From Actinomycetes bacterium (GTDB lineage Bacteria > Actinomycetota > Acidimicrobiia > Acidimicrobiales > Microtrichaceae), in NCBI GenBank assembly GCA_023392475.1, contig JAEVZA010000323.1, forward strand, positions 1 through 35,645: 35,645 nucleotides of DNA. Reading direction: 5' to 3'. Position 1 is the stretch's first letter. Each line of letters starts with the position of its first letter. The notes under the pieces are model-generated. The model was not told the origin of the DNA. It saw nothing but the letters and a program-made list of their open reading frames with translations, and searched no databases. The position numbers and the translations under genes were made by a program. Positions 15,395-22,584 of the stretch are shown piece after piece.

Positions 15395-16731
15395 CGCGCC
15401 ACCACCCGCTCGGGGCCGCGGCGGGCCGACTGGTCGGAGATCCGCACCAGCAGCGCGAGCAGCACGTAGTTGGCGAGCAGCGACGACCCGCCGTAGCTGA
15501 CGAACGGCAGGGTCACGCCGGTCAGCGGGAGCAGCCGCGTGACGCCGCCCATGATGATGAACGCCTGGAAGGCGATCAGCGTGGTGAGGCCGACCGCCAG
15601 CAGCGCGCCGAACGGGTCGCTCGACTGGCGGGCGATGCGCAGGCCGCTGCCGGCCAGCAGGAGGAAGGCGCACAGCACGGCGGTCGTGCCGAGCAGGCCC
15701 AGCTCCTCGCCGATCACCGCGTAGATGAAGTCCGTCTCGTCGTACGGGATCCGACCCGCGATGCCGAGCCCCGGCCCGACGCCCGAGGTGCCGCCCCACG
15801 CCAGCGCGAACGCGGCCTGGATGATCTGGTAGCCGTTGCCCTGCGGGTCCGCCCAGGGGTTGAGCCACACCGACACGCGCTCCTGCACGTGGTCGAAGGC
15901 CGCCCAGCTGCCGATGGCGCCGAGCACGAACAGCAGGAACCCGACCACGAGGTAGCTGAGCCGGCCGGTCGCCACCCAGAGCATGACGATGAACAGCAGG
16001 AAGAACAGGAGCGCCGAGCCGAGGTCGCGCTCGAAGATCATCACGACGAGCGACGCGCCCCACGCCAGCAGGATCGGGCCGAAGTGCTTCGGGTCGGGCG
16101 TGTTGAAGGGCCCGACCCGGAACGTGGCCACACCGAGCAGCTCGCGGCGCTCCACGAGGTAGCCGGCGAAGAAGATGGCGAGCGCGATCTTGGCGAACTC
16201 GCCGGGCTGGAAGCTCACCGGGCCGAGCGACACCCAGATGCGCGCGCCGTTGATGTTGCGACCGATCCCGGGGAGCAGGGGCATGACCAGCAGGAGCACG
16301 CCGATGAGCCCGAACGTGTATCGGTAGCGCTGCAGCCACCGGACGTCCCGGACGACCACCAGCGTCACGACGAACGCGCCGATCCCCACCGCGGTCCAGC
16401 TCGCCTGGAGGGCGGCCAGCGACTCGTCGAGCCGGGCGATGAAGACGTACCCGATGCCGTTCAGCAGGGCCGCGAGCGGGAGGAGGAGCGAGTCGGCGGC
16501 CGGCGCGAGCTTGCGGTTCGCGACGTGCGCGCCGACGAGGAGCAGGAGCACGGCGGCGAGGAACGGCCAGATGTCGGCCGGCAGCGACGCGTTGCGGCCG
16601 AGGCTGGCCAGCGCGTAGGCGCCGCAGATGATGATGACCGCGAGGACGAGGAGGCCCAGCTCGGTCGTGCGCCGCCGCTTGGCGAGCTGGTCCACGCCGA
16701 GCGTCGGCGCGTCGGGGGCGGTGAGGGTCAC
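15391..16731 (-). CDS. rodA: SEDS-family peptidoglycan glycosyltransferase (RodA/FtsW)
   Basis: A 446-aa polytopic membrane protein with about ten or more hydrophobic segments. It polymerises lipid II into glycan strands. SEDS signatures visible are the NGARIWVSLGPVSFQPGEFAK-type loop, FERDLGSAL, the Gly-rich GVGPGLG segment, and DETDFIYAVIGEELGLLG. Near the end is LPFVSYGGSSLLANYVLLALL. The GTG start overlaps the pstP stop codon as GTGA. The first 30 residues are cytoplasmic and include a basic KRRRTTE. Placement between pstP and pbpA identifies it with the RodA of the actinobacterial pknB cluster rather than FtsW of the division (dcw) cluster. Confidence 0.93.
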   Translation of the reverse strand: MTLTAPDAPTLGVDQLAKRRRTTELGLLVLAVIIICGAYALASLGRNASLPADIWPFLAAVLLLLVGAHVANRKLAPAADSLLLPLAALLNGIGYVFIARLDESLAALQASWTAVGIGAFVVTLVVVRDVRWLQRYRYTFGLIGVLLLVMPLLPGIGRNINGARIWVSLGPVSFQPGEFAKIALAIFFAGYLVERRELLGVATFRVGPFNTPDPKHFGPILLAWGASLVVMIFERDLGSALLFFLLFIVMLWVATGRLSYLVVGFLLFVLGAIGSWAAFDHVQERVSVWLNPWADPQGNGYQIIQAAFALAWGGTSGVGPGLGIAGRIPYDETDFIYAVIGEELGLLGTTAVLCAFLLLAGSGLRIARQSSDPFGALLAVGLTTLIAFQAFIIMGGVTRLLPLTGVTLPFVSYGGSSLLANYVLLALLVRISDQSARRGPERVVAR

Positions 16732-18125
16732 GGGCCGGGGGGAGGCACCACGGGGGTCGGGGCGGCCGTGGTCGGCGGGAGCACGATCGTGCTCGGCGCC
16801 GTCGTGGGCGGCACGGTCGTCGTCGTGGTGGTCGTGGTCGTCGTCGTGGTCGAGTCCTCCACGGACTCCCGGAGCCGGGCGACGTAGCTGCGGGCCTGCG
16901 CCTCGGTGTCGAAGGTCTGCCCGCGCGTGACCTTCTTGCGGTCCGCGTCCGTGAGGTCCGTGAGCGGCAGGTCCTCGTAGCTGGCCACGACGGTCGGACC
17001 GATCCAGAGCACGCCGTCCTTCTGGCCCTGGAAGACGGCGACGTTCCCGGCGTCCTCGCCGACGAACCATCCGGAGCGGGAGGCCACGACGAGCACGCCG
17101 ACGGAGACCGCGACGACGGCGAGGATCGCGACGAGGAACAGCGGCGTGCGCCAGCGGCCGCCGCGGCGCTCCCGTGCGTGGTCGGTCCCCTCGTCCGCCG
17201 GGGCCGGGGCCACGACGGCCGTCGCCGTGCCGGCCGTGCCCGGGGTGCCCTCCTCGACGTCGTCGTCCTCGTCCGGTTCGGGCTCCGTCGTGGTCACGAC
17301 GGCGAGGACGGTGTCGGTCCGCGGGCCGTCGTCGTCGGGGTCGGAGAGGTCGACGGCCGGGGTGGTGATGCGCCGGTAGCGGTCGTCGATCGCCGCGGGT
17401 CCGCGCCCCGTGTCGGAGACGTCGACCACGACCGTGGTGATGTTGTCGCGCCCGCCGGCCGCCTCGGCCTCGGCGGCGAGGCGCCGGGCCACGACCTCGG
17501 GCTCGTCGTCCTCGGCGAGGATCTCGGCGATGCGCTCGTCGCTCAGCTCGCCGAACAGCCCGTCGCTGCAGAGGAGCAGGCGGTCGCCGTCGCACGGGTG
17601 GAGGAGCCAGGCGTCGACGACGACGAGGGCCTCCACGCCCAGGGCGCGCGTGATGACGTTGCGCTGGGGGTGGACCTCGGCCTCCTCGGGCGAGATGCGG
17701 CCCTCGCGGAGCAGCGTCTCGACGAGCGAGTGGTCCTCGGTCAGGCGGGTGAGGACGCCACCGGCGAGCAGGTACACCCGGCTGTCGCCGACGTTCAGGA
17801 CCGCGAGCTGCTCCTCGTCGTCGTAGCGGACGAGACCGACCACGCAGACGGTCGTGCCCATGCCACGGAGCTCGTCGTCCTCCGCGGCACGCTCGTTGAC
17901 GCGCCGGTTGGCGCGGTGGACGGCGGCGACGAGGTCCTCGACCGAGCGGCTCCCCTGCGCGACCCGCAGCACCTCGACCGCGTCGGCCGACGCCACCTCG
18001 CCGGCCCGGTGGCCGCCCATGCCGTCGGCGACGACCGCCAGCTCGTCGGTCGCGAGCATCGCGTCCTCGTTCGCGGTGCGGACCTGGCCCGTCAGCGTGG
18101 CGGCGCCCGTCCGCAGCCGCGTCAC
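16728..18125 (-). CDS. pstP: PP2C-type Ser/Thr phosphatase PstP
   Basis: A 465-aa membrane-anchored phosphatase that reverses PknB phosphorylation. The PP2C domain (about 5-238) has metal-binding VADGMGGH (Asp34), GDSRVYLL, LLCSDGLFGEL and GRDNITTVVV. A Pro/Asp/Glu-rich cytoplasmic linker leads to one membrane segment (about 328-349). An extracytoplasmic tail follows and ends in an uninterrupted run of threonines and a Thr/Pro-rich stretch (about 425-465). The start is a GTG with GGAGG 4 nt upstream, overlapping the fhaB stop as GTGA. Mycobacterial PstP has the same plan, although this Thr-rich tail looks longer than usual. Confidence 0.94.
   Translation of the reverse strand: MTRLRTGAATLTGQVRTANEDAMLATDELAVVADGMGGHRAGEVASADAVEVLRVAQGSRSVEDLVAAVHRANRRVNERAAEDDELRGMGTTVCVVGLVRYDDEEQLAVLNVGDSRVYLLAGGVLTRLTEDHSLVETLLREGRISPEEAEVHPQRNVITRALGVEALVVVDAWLLHPCDGDRLLLCSDGLFGELSDERIAEILAEDDEPEVVARRLAAEAEAAGGRDNITTVVVDVSDTGRGPAAIDDRYRRITTPAVDLSDPDDDGPRTDTVLAVVTTTEPEPDEDDDVEEGTPGTAGTATAVVAPAPADEGTDHARERRGGRWRTPLFLVAILAVVAVSVGVLVVASRSGWFVGEDAGNVAVFQGQKDGVLWIGPTVVASYEDLPLTDLTDADRKKVTRGQTFDTEAQARSYVARLRESVEDSTTTTTTTTTTTTVPPTTAPSTIVLPPTTAAPTPVVPPPGP
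16812..16855 (-). repeat. Low-complexity codon run coding the PstP threonine tract
   Basis: A nearly pure GTC/GTG triplet array on the plus strand (ACN threonine codons on the minus strand) codes about a dozen threonines in the PstP tail. It is a simple-sequence tract that could change length by slippage without breaking frame. Confidence 0.7.
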
Positions 18126-18601
18126 CGGACCTCCATCACCACGTTGCCGACCTGGATCCGGTCGCCGAGCCGGGCCGGCATCTGGCCCACCGCCCGGGTG
18201 CCGTTGACCCACGTGCCGTTCGTGGAGCCCAGGTCCTCGACGAAGACCGACCCGTCGCGGGTGAACACGCGGGTGTGGACCTGCGACACGTACTGCTCGT
18301 CGAACACCAGGTTGCAGCCGGGGGCGCGACCGACGGTGAGGTCGGGCCCGAGCGGGAACTCGGCGCCGGCGCGGCCGGCCGGCTCCACGACCACGAGGCG
18401 GGTCGGCACCGCCTGCTTGCGGCGGCTGCGCTGGGATCGCTGCTTCGGCGGTGCGGCCACGGCGACGGCGCGGCCGCGGGTGGCGGCCGCTGCCTTCGGC
18501 GGGTTGACCTCGGTCCACACCGCCCGCAGCACGCGCAGGAAGAACAGGTAGAGCAGCGCCAGGAGGCAGAGCTTGAGGACGGTGAGCAGTTGCTCCGGCA
18601 C
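18122..18601 (-). CDS. fhaB: FHA-domain protein FhaB (FipA-like)
   Basis: A 159-aa membrane-anchored FHA protein. One membrane segment (about 5-25) is followed by a basic Ala/Arg-rich linker and a C-terminal forkhead-associated domain (about 78-159). The FHA core residues LTVGRAPGCN, YVSQVHTRV and DLGSTNGTWVNG are present. FHA domains bind phosphothreonine; in mycobacteria FhaB/FipA links PknA/B signalling to FtsZ and FtsQ. The GTG start has no Shine-Dalgarno. Instead TAGGGT lies 8 nt upstream, its first three bases being the fhaA stop codon. The stop overlaps pstP as GTGA. Confidence 0.92.
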   Translation of the reverse strand: MPEQLLTVLKLCLLALLYLFFLRVLRAVWTEVNPPKAAAATRGRAVAVAAPPKQRSQRSRRKQAVPTRLVVVEPAGRAGAEFPLGPDLTVGRAPGCNLVFDEQYVSQVHTRVFTRDGSVFVEDLGSTNGTWVNGTRAVGQMPARLGDRIQVGNVVMEVR

Positions 18602-18609
18602 TGGAGGTG

Positions 18610-18615
18610 ACCCTA
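18610..18615 (-). promoter_or_regulatory. TAG stop of fhaA forming a -10 element for fhaB
   Basis: TAGGGT on the minus strand starts with the fhaA stop codon (18613-18615) and is 8 nt from the fhaB GTG. No Shine-Dalgarno precedes fhaB, so an internal leaderless promoter is plausible. Confidence 0.4.
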
Positions 18616-19272
18616 GGACGCCTCGAAGGTCACGGACGTGTTGCCGAACCGGACCTCGTCGCCGTCGTGGAGCACGTGCTCCGCGACCCGGACCCCGTTG
18701 ACCTTCGTGCCGTTCGTCGAACCGAGGTCGACGACGACGAAGCCGTCGCCCGACGGTCGCACCTCCGCGTGGCGGCGGCTCACGTTCGGGTCGCCGAGCA
18801 CGATCGTGCAGTCCTGCTGGCGCCCCACCGACACGATGTACTCACCGAGGGGCACGCGCTCACCCGTCGGGAGCAGCAGCGCACCCGGCGGGAGGCCGCC
18901 CTCGCCCTCGAGCAGGCGGGACTCCACGACGAGGACGCCGGTGCGCACCGACCCGTCGCCGTCGATCACGATCTCCACCGGCCCGACGAACGAGTAGCCC
19001 TCGTCCCGCGCGTGCTCGCGGGCGGCGTCCGCCAGCTCGCGCCGGAGCGTGCCGAGGAAGTCGGCGAGCTGGTCGTGGTCCTCCGGCGAGACGGTGAACC
19101 GGAACCAGTTGGGCACGATCGTCCGGCCGTTGACGCCGACGGAGCGGTGCGCGTCCATCTCGCGCTGCAGCTTGCGGCCGAACTCCACGGGCTTGACCGA
19201 GGAGCGGAACAGCCGGCTGAACGTGCCCTCGACCATGCGCTCGAGGCGGCCCTCGAAGCCCTGGGTAGCCAT
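18613..19272 (-). CDS. fhaA: FHA-domain protein FhaA (DUF3662 + FHA)
   Basis: A 219-aa cytoplasmic protein and first gene of the PknB operon. Residues 1-115 form the FhaA N-terminal DUF3662 domain (MATQGFEGRLERMVEGTF, then SSVKPVEFGRKLQREMD). A C-terminal FHA domain (about 140-215) has VSVGRQQDC, PNVSRRHAEV and DLGSTNGTKVNG. In Mycobacterium FhaA binds the phosphorylated pseudokinase of MurJ (MviN) and restrains peptidoglycan precursor export. Mycobacterial FhaA has a long Pro/Gly/Tyr-rich linker between the domains; here the linker is very short, so the protein is less than half that length. The ATG has TATCGT 7 nt upstream and no Shine-Dalgarno. Confidence 0.92.
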   Translation of the reverse strand: MATQGFEGRLERMVEGTFSRLFRSSVKPVEFGRKLQREMDAHRSVGVNGRTIVPNWFRFTVSPEDHDQLADFLGTLRRELADAAREHARDEGYSFVGPVEIVIDGDGSVRTGVLVVESRLLEGEGGLPPGALLLPTGERVPLGEYIVSVGRQQDCTIVLGDPNVSRRHAEVRPSGDGFVVVDLGSTNGTKVNGVRVAEHVLHDGDEVRFGNTSVTFEAS

Positions 19273-19279
19273 CGGCACC

Positions 19280-19285
19280 ACGATA
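19280..19285 (-). promoter_or_regulatory. -10 element for the leaderless PknB operon start
   Basis: TATCGT on the minus strand is 7 nt from the fhaA ATG with no ribosome binding site between. It is the likely main promoter of the eight-gene envelope operon. No clear -35 is seen. Confidence 0.5.
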
Positions 19286-19331
19286 GCGACGGCGGCCTGA
19301 CCGCCCGGGGCGCCGCCCCGGACGGGCCGTG

Positions 19332-19772
19332 TCAGCCGTCGACGCGCTCGAGCACCACCACGGGGATCACCCGCGTCGTGTTGGCCTGGTACTCGCCGAA
19401 CCCCGGCATGACCGCGACCATCTGCGCGTAGAGGCGGGCACGCCGGTCCTCGTCGGTCACCACAGCACGGGCCGTGTAGGTCTCGCCCGGCAGCTCGACC
19501 GTCACCTCGGGGTTCGCGACGAGGTTGTGGAACCACGCCGGGTTCGTCGGGGCGCCCGCCTTCGAGGCGATCACGAACAGGTCGTCGCCGTCGGTGCCGT
19601 GGACCACCGGGGTGGTGTGCCGCGTGCCCGACCTCGCGCCCGTGGTGGTGAGGAGCAGGAGCGGCGCGCCGGCGAACTGCCCACCCACCACGCCGTCGTT
19701 GGCGCGGAACTCGTCGATCAGCTGCTGGTTGAACGACCTCACCTCGTCGGCGGTCGGGGCGTCGTCGGACAT
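19332..19772 (-). CDS. F420-dependent (Ddn-like) nitroreductase-family oxidoreductase
   Basis: A 146-aa protein of the deazaflavin-dependent nitroreductase family, which uses reduced F420 to reduce quinones and other electron acceptors. The core motif LLLLTTTGARSGTRHTTPV binds the cofactor. It is followed by the typical NPAWFHNLVANPEVTVEL and, near the end, a Tyr/Thr/Arg-rich segment before IPVVVLERV. GGAGG lies 8 nt before the ATG. F420 use is characteristic of actinobacteria and suggests the host makes this cofactor. It sits between fhaA and tRNA-Leu and is likely a separate unit; the substrate is unknown. Confidence 0.88.
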   Translation of the reverse strand: MSDDAPTADEVRSFNQQLIDEFRANDGVVGGQFAGAPLLLLTTTGARSGTRHTTPVVHGTDGDDLFVIASKAGAPTNPAWFHNLVANPEVTVELPGETYTARAVVTDEDRRARLYAQMVAVMPGFGEYQANTTRVIPVVVLERVDG

Positions 19773-19839
19773 CTGGCGTACCTCCGGGGTCGGTGCCGCC
19801 GCTCGTCGCGCGGCCGGGCGAGGGTACGCCGGTCCGAGC

Positions 19840-19889
19840 TCGGTGCTGCAGCGCGAGCCCTCGGCTGCAAGCGCGGGGTCGGTGCTGCA
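19840..19889. repeat. Short direct repeat upstream of the Ddn-like gene
   Basis: TCGGTGCTGCA occurs at 19840-19850 and again at 19879-19889, 39 nt apart. A related inverted GCAGCAC lies near 19913. They fall in the 223-bp space between the oxidoreductase gene and tRNA-Leu and might be regulator sites; nothing else is evident in that space. Confidence 0.3.
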
Positions 19890-19995
19890 CCTGCGCACCT
19901 GCGTGTTGCCGATCGCAGCACGAAGCTGGGTGCGAGGAGGTCGGGATCGCCTTGGGGCGGCCCTCGGGGGCCGCGCTACGATGCGGCCTCCACTC

Positions 19996-20082
<87 letters not shown>

Positions 20083-20201
20083 CTTCATCGTCGTGATCGT
20101 GGCCGCGCCCGGTCTGCTGGTGACGCCGGGCATGCGATCGGCGGACGCGGCCGAGCCCGCCGCGCAGGAGGGCTCGACCACGACCTCGACGCCGGAGCGG
20201 G

Positions 20202-20564
20202 TCAGGCGACGGAGCCGGCCGGCTCCACGGAGTCCCGCCACGCCATCGCCTCGAGCTCGATCGCGACCGCGTCCATCGTGTCGACGACGGGTTCGAGCCG
20301 GAACGTGAAGGCCGCCAGCGCCGTGGTCAGCACGTGGATGCTGGCGAGGTTGTCCGTCTCGATGACGGCGTACCCACCCCAGTCACCGACCCGCACCACG
20401 AACTGGTGGAAGGTCAGGTCCTTGGGCGTGTCCCACTGGCGGAAGACCTCGAGGATGCGCATCTGCGCGGCCTCGTACTCAGCCGGGCCGGCCCCCGGAC
20501 GTTCGTCCCACCGCAGGACGTACTTCTGGTAGCTGGGCGTCGGGGGTGTCGGGGTGTTCGGCAT
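20202..20564 (-). CDS. DUF3303-like small protein
   Basis: A 120-aa protein resembling the DUF3303 family of dimeric alpha/beta-barrel proteins. Recognisable features are YVLRWDERPG, AEYEAAQMRILEVFRQW, FHQFVVRVGDWGGYAVIET and a C-terminal MDAVAIELEAMAWRDS. The fold is like that of antibiotic-biosynthesis-monooxygenase proteins, but no catalytic residues are known and the function is not established. AGAGGAG sits 6 nt before the ATG. It follows a second small barrel-like gene on the same strand with a 55-nt gap, so the two may be one unit. Confidence 0.75.
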   Translation of the reverse strand: MPNTPTPPTPSYQKYVLRWDERPGAGPAEYEAAQMRILEVFRQWDTPKDLTFHQFVVRVGDWGGYAVIETDNLASIHVLTTALAAFTFRLEPVVDTMDAVAIELEAMAWRDSVEPAGSVA

Positions 20565-20619
20565 GTCGTGCTCCTCTGATCGTCGTCGGTCCGGCCACGG
20601 GCGTGTCCGGAGATCGTCT

Positions 20620-20892
20620 CTACGCGGCGTACCGTCCGCCGAGCTCCGCGGCCTGCGGTCGCCCGACGTGTCCGGCCGCCTGGAGGATCGCCGGGACCTC
20701 GGGATCCGAGACGAACTGCTGCCAGCCCTCGGCGTCCCAGTCGAACAGCACCCACACCCGGTCGTCCTCGCTGGGATCCCGGAACACCGTCGCACCCTTG
20801 GACCCGTGCTGCTTGCGCTTCTCGGCGCCCGTCGTCGAGAAGACCTCCACGAAGCGGTCGAAGTCCTCGATCTTCGTCGTAGCCAGAATCAT
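20620..20892 (-). CDS. Small dimeric-barrel-like protein, function unknown
   Basis: A 90-aa protein starting at an ATG with AAGGAG 6 nt upstream. The pattern (MILATTKIEDFDRFVEVF, then GATVFRDPSEDDRVWVLFDWD, then WQQFVSDPEVPAILQAAG) is that of small dimeric alpha/beta-barrel proteins. These resemble stress-response or monooxygenase-like domains. I cannot assign a named family. It is followed on the same strand by the DUF3303-like gene, which probably has the same fold. Confidence 0.7.
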   Translation of the reverse strand: MILATTKIEDFDRFVEVFSTTGAEKRKQHGSKGATVFRDPSEDDRVWVLFDWDAEGWQQFVSDPEVPAILQAAGHVGRPQAAELGGRYAA

Positions 20893-20961
20893 GAGCTGCT
20901 CCTTGTCGCATCCGGCCGCCGGGTGGTCCGACGACCCCGGTCCCCCGGGGTGGGGGCGGGC

Positions 20962-20967
20962 TACCAT
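20962..20967 (+). promoter_or_regulatory. Candidate -10 element for the HD-GYP/LuxR gene
   Basis: TACCAT would place transcription start near 20974. The leader would then include a hairpin (CGGACG 20976-20981 with CGTCCG 20989-20994) and the GGAGG at 21001-21005. Confidence 0.35.
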
Positions 20968-21000
20968 CGAACGTACGGACGAGCTCCCCGTCCGGCATCG

Positions 21001-21015
21001 GGAGGTCTCCCTATT
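21001..21015 (+). promoter_or_regulatory. Shine-Dalgarno aligned with an in-frame ATT codon
   Basis: GGAGG (21001-21005) lies 7 nt before an in-frame ATT at 21013 but 28 nt before the first ATG (21034). The motif can also fold as GGGAG/CTCCC (21000-21004 with 21007-21011), which would partly hide it. It suggests a rare ATT start or a leader-controlled start for the HD-GYP gene. Confidence 0.4.
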
Positions 21016-21033
21016 TCGGCGCCGACACTCCGA

Positions 21034-22584
21034 ATGGCCGAGCTGGTGGGAACGTTCGCGCTGGCCCAGGACAACGCCTTCGGGCAGCCCCTCGAGTCCC
21101 AGCTGCGGTCCTGCCTGTTGTCGTCCTGGTTGGCCCAGGAGACGGGCGTCGACGCCGACGTGCGTGACGACACGTACTGGGTCGCCCTGCTCCGGTACCT
21201 CGGGTGCACGGGGCACGCTCACGAGGTCGCGACGCTGTTCGGCGACGAGATCGCCATCCGGGCCCAGACGCTCGTCCACGACGCGGGCAACCCGGCCGAG
21301 GTCATGCGCGACGTGGTGGCCTACGCCACGGCGGGCCGGTCGCCCGAGGAACGTGAGCAGATCGAGCGCTCGATCGCCGAGGGCGCCCATGAGTGGGCGG
21401 TGCACAACTTCTCCTCGGGCTGCGAGGTGGGTGACATGCTCGCCCGTCGTCTGGACGTGGGCGCGGGCGTGCGTGAGGCGTTGGCGTTCACGTTCGAGCG
21501 CTGGAGCGGCACGGGGTTCCCCGACCACGTCGGTGGCACCGACATCCCGCTCGCGATGCGACTCGTCCACGTCGGTCACGACATGGAGGCCATCGGTCGC
21601 CTGTCGTCGCCCGCCGAAGCGGTCGAGCGGTGCCGGGACCGGCGGGACCGCACCTATGACCCCGAGCTGGCCGACGTCTTCGTGGAGAACGGCGCCGACT
21701 GGTTCGAGCGGCTCGCCAAGCTCGATCCGTGGGACGCCGTGCTGGAGCTCGAGCCGGCGCCCCACCGCATCTTCACCGGTGACGATCTGGACGACGCGCT
21801 CCTGATCCTGGCCGACTTCGTCGACCTCAAGTCCCCGTACATGAACGGGCACAGCCGTCGATGTGCGGACCTCGCCGCCGAAGCAGCGACCGGGCTCGGC
21901 CTGGCGGACGAGGCGGTCGTGACCATCCGACGCGCCGCGCTGGTCCACGACCTCGGCACCACGGCCGTACCGAACTCGATCTGGGACAAGCCCGGACCCC
22001 TGACCCGCTCCGAGTTCGATCGCGTCGAGCTGCACACGATGCTCACCGAGCAGATGCTCCGCCGCTCACCGGCCCTCGCGGAGCTGAACCCCGTCGCCGC
22101 ATCGCACCACGAGAAGGCCGACGGCTCCGGGTACCACCGGGGCACCGTCGCCGGCGGGTCGGGAGCGGGCGCCGGGGTCATGGCTGCCGCCGACGTCTTC
22201 GTCGCGCTGACGACCGAACGGGCGGATCGTCCCGCGTTCTCCGTCGACCAGGCCGCCGACGAGCTCCGTCGCCTCGTGTCGGAGGGCGTGCTCGACCGCG
22301 CGACCACCGACGCCGTGCTCGCCGCGTCCGGCCAGACGGCGACCGCGGTGACCGAGCGGCGATCCGTCTTCCCCGGCCGCCTCACCGGCCGTGAGGTGGA
22401 GGTGCTGCGCGAGGCGGCGAAGGGCCTCACGACCAAGGAGATCGCTGAGCGACTCTTCATCGCCCCCAAGACCGCGGACGCCCACATCCAGCACGTCTAC
22501 GCCAAGATCGGCGTCTCCTCCAGGGCCGCAGCTGCGCTGTGGGCCATGCAGAACGGCGTCATGAGCGGCATCAGCGCCCGGTGA
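21034..22584 (+). CDS. HD-GYP-type phosphohydrolase with C-terminal LuxR DNA-binding domain
   Basis: A 516-aa regulator counted from the ATG at 21034. A better-placed Shine-Dalgarno points to ATT at 21013, which would add seven residues. Residues 1-225 look like a decayed HD-GYP domain. The region YWVALLRYLGCTGH has lost the HD pair, while ERWSGTGFPDHVGGTDIPLAMRLVHV keeps the GYP-like half. Residues 250-410 form a second HD domain with LVHDLGT (His305, Asp306), SHHEKADGSGYHRG and AAADVFVALT. The GYP tripeptide is GYH here. The end (about 448-510) is a LuxR/GerE helix-turn-helix (LTGREVEVLREAAKGLTTKEIAERL). It may couple cyclic-nucleotide or metabolite hydrolysis to transcription. Cyclic-di-GMP as the substrate is unproven. 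Confidence 0.85.
   Translation: MAELVGTFALAQDNAFGQPLESQLRSCLLSSWLAQETGVDADVRDDTYWVALLRYLGCTGHAHEVATLFGDEIAIRAQTLVHDAGNPAEVMRDVVAYATAGRSPEEREQIERSIAEGAHEWAVHNFSSGCEVGDMLARRLDVGAGVREALAFTFERWSGTGFPDHVGGTDIPLAMRLVHVGHDMEAIGRLSSPAEAVERCRDRRDRTYDPELADVFVENGADWFERLAKLDPWDAVLELEPAPHRIFTGDDLDDALLILADFVDLKSPYMNGHSRRCADLAAEAATGLGLADEAVVTIRRAALVHDLGTTAVPNSIWDKPGPLTRSEFDRVELHTMLTEQMLRRSPALAELNPVAASHHEKADGSGYHRGTVAGGSGAGAGVMAAADVFVALTTERADRPAFSVDQAADELRRLVSEGVLDRATTDAVLAASGQTATAVTERRSVFPGRLTGREVEVLREAAKGLTTKEIAERLFIAPKTADAHIQHVYAKIGVSSRAAAALWAMQNGVMSGISAR

Noticed and set aside
15391..17595. A single fused phosphatase-RodA reading frame
   Set aside because: The frame is open upstream of the rodA GTG at 16731, but that part is antisense-free shadow of pstP in another frame. 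The GTGA overlap and the pstP motifs show two separate genes.
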